From positions 5,647,001-5,711,000 of the forward strand of contig NC_045148.1 of the NCBI RefSeq assembly GCF_008831285.2: DNA of 64,000 nucleotides, in the 5' to 3' direction. The stretch comes from Nymphaea colorata (lineage: Eukaryota > Streptophyta > Magnoliopsida > Nymphaeales > Nymphaeaceae). Position numbers and translations under genes: made by a program. A model generated the notes under the pieces. That model was not told the DNA's origin and ran no database searches. It saw nothing but the letters and a program-made list of their open reading frames with translations. Position 1 is the stretch's first letter. Every line of letters begins with the position of its first letter. Below are positions 59,901-64,000 of this stretch, piece by piece.

Positions 59901-61285
59901 GTAGGATGTACTCGCCAGTGTGCGATCTTGTCTTTGGAAGCTAATAATGATACTGCTTCTTTTTGACACTGATGCCTTGGGAAGCCAAATGCCGAAACGT
60001 TGCTAAACGTTGATTCAATTCTGAAGCAGCTGTGTTGCATGAACTAGGACATGCGTCAAACGCCCTGCATTTTCTCATCATGGTCCTTATATTGGTCTCA
60101 TGCTTCAGTCAGAATCATTAGGAAAGTTTAGCCATATGTGAGTCCCTTTGTCTTGAAGATAAAAAAATGTTCGCTAATTTTATGCCCTATAGATTATTTA
60201 TAGAACCTTATCAGCCGTTGAACCGTGTGGCTCCGGAATCCTCTCATATGTGTGTTCTAGGCTATAAATAAGCAGCTAATCATTCATTATGTTGATGGAA
60301 TGACACAAGAAGCCCCAGGGGAAGAGCATGTCTCGTTCAGGACTTCTTTTGACTACTACGGGCTTCTTTTTAGGGTCTGCCAAGTTCTGTACCTATCTAT
60401 GATTGACTTACTACTGCTTTTCATAGCTGCCTGGTGTTATGGACAAAGAATTTTCTTCAGCTTCAGTGTTAAACGGATAAAATTTATCTACTTTTACATA
60501 GTTGTGGATAGATAGTCTGCTGATTACTTTCAGTGTTGACGATAACTTGTTTGCGTCATCCCAAATCTAATTCTTTAATGCACAGTTTCCTTTTCATGCT
60601 AATACGTGACTTTCCTTTTTTCTCTTTTCCCCTTCCTGATCTTAGGTGGGCTGCTATCGCTTTAACAACTCTTCTGATTCGTGGAATGACTGTTCCTCTC
60701 TTAATAAATCAGCTCAAAGCTACTTCAAAACTTACAGTATGTTGCAGTTTCGTAATATCAACTTATGTGATTGTGTTGCTTGAATGACTTTGCAATTTTC
60801 TTCTTAATAAGACATATTGTGCTTTTGCTACTTGGTGATATATTTTTGATAAACTGTTAGCTTGTCTACTTTTTGTATCATGTTTGTCTAGCATCCTGCA
60901 GTTTTTCTAACTAAGAAATTATCTTTGCTGACATAGTTCTAAAGTTGGACTTTTCTCTTTTGCTTTCACTATCTGATTAGAACATCCTTATACCATGGTT
61001 TTTTCTGTTTATTTCCAATTTACATATACAGATATGAGATTTTAAGATTCTTTTTCCCCTATTGGGACATCTATGCAGCTGATGCGACCACAGTTAGAGG
61101 AAATCAGTAATCAGATGCGTGGGGTATGTCTTATGCACCCAGTTTCTATGGACAAGATCTCTTCAAAGGAACTAGTGTTCGATAATCTTTGAACTTTCTA
61201 GCTAAATTTCTCATGCATGATTGCAGGCAACAGACATGGAGACGCTGCAGGAGAGTAGACAGAGGGTGAAGAAGCTATATAAAGA
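59410..61285 (+). CDS. OXA1: Mitochondrial OXA1-type inner-membrane insertase, first four exons (3' part beyond window)
   Basis: An insertase of the YidC/Oxa1/Alb3 family that puts mitochondrially made proteins into the inner membrane. Exons 59410-59900, 60646-60736, 61079-61123 and 61227-61285 join in frame (about 228 residues). The N-terminus is rich in Ser, Arg and His with almost no acidic residues for about 40 residues, as expected of a mitochondrial presequence. It is followed by DEVAVAAADSFLPVAALQYL and the family core LNWWAAIALTTLLIRGMTVP / LINQLKAT, then MRPQLEEI and QESRQRVKKLYKE. The ATG sits in GGCGGCCATGG, a strong plant start context. The last donor is phase 2. The expected next exon (GVTPFTPLKG-type) was not found before the window ends, so a long intron or exons beyond it are inferred. 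Confidence 0.88.
60646..60736 (+). CDS. OXA1: OXA1-like exon 2: first core transmembrane helix
   Basis: 91 nt. Acceptor GATCTTAG, donor CTTACA|GTATG. It encodes WAAIALTTLLIRGMTVPLLI and INQLKAT. Confidence 0.88.
61079..61123 (+). CDS. OXA1: OXA1-like exon 3
   Basis: 45 nt, phase 0 at both ends. Acceptor TATGCAG, donor GTGGG|GTATG. It encodes LMRPQLEEISNQMRG in the matrix loop. Confidence 0.85.
61227..61285 (+). CDS. OXA1: OXA1-like exon 4
   Basis: 59 nt. Acceptor GATTGCAG, donor AAAGA|GTACG. It encodes ATDMETLQESRQRVKKLYK of the matrix loop and ends in phase 2. Confidence 0.83.
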
Positions 61286-62155
61286 GTACGTAATTTCTGC
61301 ACTTTATCTCCTGTTTTTGCTTTAATAGCTGACCATGTAAAACCCAAAAGAAGTTGGATAATTTTTAAGTATCATATGTTTAATTTGCATGGATGTTTCA
61401 TTTTAAACTTAGTATTTGGATAGCTGTTCATGTAATGAACCAGAAGTTAATGACCTTGCATGTTTGTTTTCTGATATGATGATCAAAGAATGCAAGCTAA
61501 AACTTGGCACCACCTTAATTGTGTGCAAGAATGCTTCCTCTACTGCCAAGCTATTTCATGGTGAGATTAGTATAATTATTGATGGACCTCCAAGTACTTG
61601 CCTCTGATAAAATTAATATTTAAAGCAAAAAGTTGTCTGCACCTTTGTTGAATAAATAATGGAACCATAGCTGTTAATTGTTAATTTTGTTTTGTTGTGT
61701 GTGTGTGTCTGTGTGTGTGTGTGTATGTATATATATATGTGCATGTATGTATGTGTATATCATTGCTGCATCTGATTCATGTTTTATTGAAAAATGTCGC
61801 ACCTCCACCTGCATCTGCATGGACACTGCACCTGCACCCACACCTGGACCTACAACCATGTCACATGGACAGGGGAGCTCCACTCTCTAATAGTGTGAGT
61901 TATTTGAAGCCAAAACTGATTGGTGTAGTCACTACTGCATGGTGAAGTTGAAAATGGGGACATAGCCCAAAATTTGAGTATCTGGTGGCCAAAACGGTTC
62001 TACCTGTAACCTGGTGTGTTCACAACTTTATTTTCAATACACTGTCTGTAAGCGATGTTATACTATTTTACACTAGTGTACAGTATGAATGTGTACTTAA
62101 TGCTTATCTATGCATGTAAAACGTTTTTCTTTGTATATGTTCAATTGTTCATACT

Positions 62156-62203
<48 letters not shown>

Positions 62204-64000
62204 AAATATGGACAGTACATTTTATCATTGAAGATGTGAATATGTTTGTATATACAAGACAACCCTGTCTCTTTTCCCAGCAGAATAAAAGGTCTCCTGA
62301 CATTACTTTGTGCACCTTTTGGTTGGTGCTGCTGTGGCTATTCTCTCTATTAGCTGCTAAAAAATGGTTGAAAGCTTGAAGTACCACACATGATTTTCAC
62401 TGTATTCCATTTTATAGAGAACCATTGGTTGGAGAACTGTTCAACTGGCATTATTAGTATAAATGGCGCCACCCCTGTATATTACAGTGGGTCTTAAATC
62501 TGGCCAACTATTTCTCAAGCAATTGTTGGATTGGTGATATATGGTACAGATGGTAGTGGGATGACGTTTTTAGGTCATGACTAGCTAAAATGATTAGTCA
62601 TTGATTTTCTGTGTGTCTATCTATATGTGTGTGAGAGAGAGTTTGCCTTTGAAAATTTGGTGATTTTCTAGCTGGTGGCTGGCTGAAAAACATTCAGTTT
62701 GGTAGGATGGCATGTCCCTTGCTGGTGGTGCCATTGTAGTGATTATTTAGTTAATTGGGATCAAACAATTTCATTTTTCAGAAAAAAACATAACAGTTAT
62801 CAAAACATACACAACCTTATCTTTGTGCAAATTAGGTTTGTTAAAAATGAGGCTTTCTTTCAACTTGATTTCAAAACCTATTTTTTGACCATTATTATCT
62901 CAATAATGCGTCACAGATGATTCTGGTTATTGCAAGTAAAAAATCAAAAGAAAGACATGATTAACATTTCGGTAGTCTATATGTGAGATTCGTCTTCCTT
63001 TAATAAGTGATGTAGCTGGTATCCTTGTTATCATTTTAATCTATCTTTATTTTTACTGTTCATATTGTAGCTTGAGATTATCCATATAGTGGCCCAAATG
63101 AACCTGACCATAAAAATGAAAGAGCAGGAATTTAGCAGTCTTCATGATCTAGGCACTATCTATGGGAGACACTTGGTAAGTTAGATATGAAATAGAAAAC
63201 TGCTTTGAGAATGACCTTATGGAATATTATGATTTCCCATCACTGATCTAGGCCTTTCGTACAATCAGGTGGATGGAAAGAAAACCTGTCCTTTGCTCAG
63301 CTGTTAGTCTGGTGATATTCTTGAAGAGCTAGAACACTAACCTTTTGTTGAGTCCTATGGGTTAAAAGCCAATCTCAGGCAGACAATTTTATGCGGCATA
63401 GACCTCCTACAAGGTAATGGAGACATGCAAAGGCTTCCTCAGGACAGAAGGAGAACAGAGGCAGGATACACTCTTTATTTTTTCATTAGCCCATGATCAG
63501 TTTGTTCTTTATGAGGCTTGTCAGTCGGATGAGGAAAGGACTTCCTCAGTAGTCCAATATATTGTAGCTATGGCTTCCATTTCTTGTTAGGCCTGCAAAG
63601 CATTATCTGTGGATTGACTGTTTAAATCATCGGGGTCTTTGGTCCCCTTTTGGTTCATATTATTGAATATAGTAGGCATACTCAATGTGTTCTTTTGGCT
63701 GACCTTCCTATTACCGTTAGAAGGAAAATGATCGCATATATGTGACCTTTTTGTGCCATGATGCATCTTACCACCATGCCTCTGCTCAGAGTTACCATGG
63801 GTAGAGGAGGAGGGAGTGATGACTTGAAGTTCTAAGGCCACAATGGATCACTTGGTAGTCCTGAGAAGAATGACACATGGGAGTTCAATGTATTGTGTCA
63901 ACATAGAGAAACCATCAGAGTATGAATAGTTTTGTTCTTTGAAGTGCAAGTAGATATGCTAATTGGTGGATCTGTGTCAAGTGTGAATCGTTTCTGCCAT
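61286..64000. other. Presumed long OXA1 intron, no further exon recognised
   Basis: AT-rich, with TG/TA runs (61697-61740) and a (CA)n-(TA)n block (62158-62204). The 63071 acceptor-like site (TTGTAG) is followed by an early stop and is not OXA1-like. A minus-strand open frame at 63587-63841 has no recognised domain. Confidence 0.5.
62158..62204 (+). repeat. (CA)n-(TA)n microsatellite
   Basis: About 15 CA units followed by about 8 TA units. Confidence 0.95.

Noticed and set aside
63587-63841. 84-codon minus-strand open frame
   Set aside because: Looked briefly like a retrotransposon gag piece because of its His/Ser/Asn content, but has no zinc knuckle or conserved block.

Overview
The window is nuclear DNA of a flowering plant. 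The evidence is GT-AG introns up to about 4 kb long, an LRR-XI receptor kinase, a plant-type malectin/LRR receptor-like protein, copia and gypsy LTR retrotransposons, and AT-rich intergenic DNA full of microsatellites and MITEs. Three host genes can be supported. The rest is mostly transposon-derived or low-complexity. The species cannot be named from the sequence.

Region by region. (1) 1311-13879, plus strand: an RLP4-type receptor-like protein (malectin-like ectodomain, three LRR exons of exactly 72 nt, one TM segment, short tail, no kinase). Eight exons are resolved; the signal-peptide exon lies upstream or was not seen. Introns 3 and 4 each hold a copy of one hAT-type MITE, in opposite orientations, so exon 4 sits between inverted repeats. 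(2) 13.9-15.8 kb: nested tandem duplications of the 3' flank. (3) 18687-22227, minus strand: a complete two-exon LRR receptor kinase of 1102 aa, closest to the RGI3/RGI4 group (receptors for root meristem growth factor peptides), with the RxGG motif. (4) 22.4-34.9 kb: gene-free, with GC-rich-arm hAT-like elements (one with an 8-bp target duplication), a 200-bp direct-repeat pair, a degenerate GATCC minisatellite and small tandem repeats. (5) 34.9-38.35 kb: a decayed Ty1/copia polyprotein, plus strand. (6) 41.3-41.7 kb: a perfect 2 x 200 bp tandem duplication. (7) 43.6-55.2 kb: a nested transposon complex. A minus-strand Ty3/gypsy element (3.1-kb 3' LTR, integrase/RNase H remnants, 5' truncated) is split inside its integrase by a 3047-bp DNA transposon with PIF/Harbinger-like ends and a CTA target duplication. 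That transposon carries exon fragments of two unrelated host genes, an ER-type Ca2+-ATPase and an HLB1-like TPR protein, plus an in-frame 54-bp minisatellite. A related 2.9-kb solo LTR with a perfect AGCTA duplication lies beside the complex. (8) 59410-61285 and beyond the window, plus strand: the first four exons of a mitochondrial OXA1-type insertase.

The three genes form no pathway. Two are plasma-membrane surface receptors (RLP4, RGI) and one is an organelle insertase. The most unusual structure is the gene-fragment-carrying Harbinger-like element at 47.5-50.6 kb. The second is the inverted MITE pair around RLP4 exon 4.
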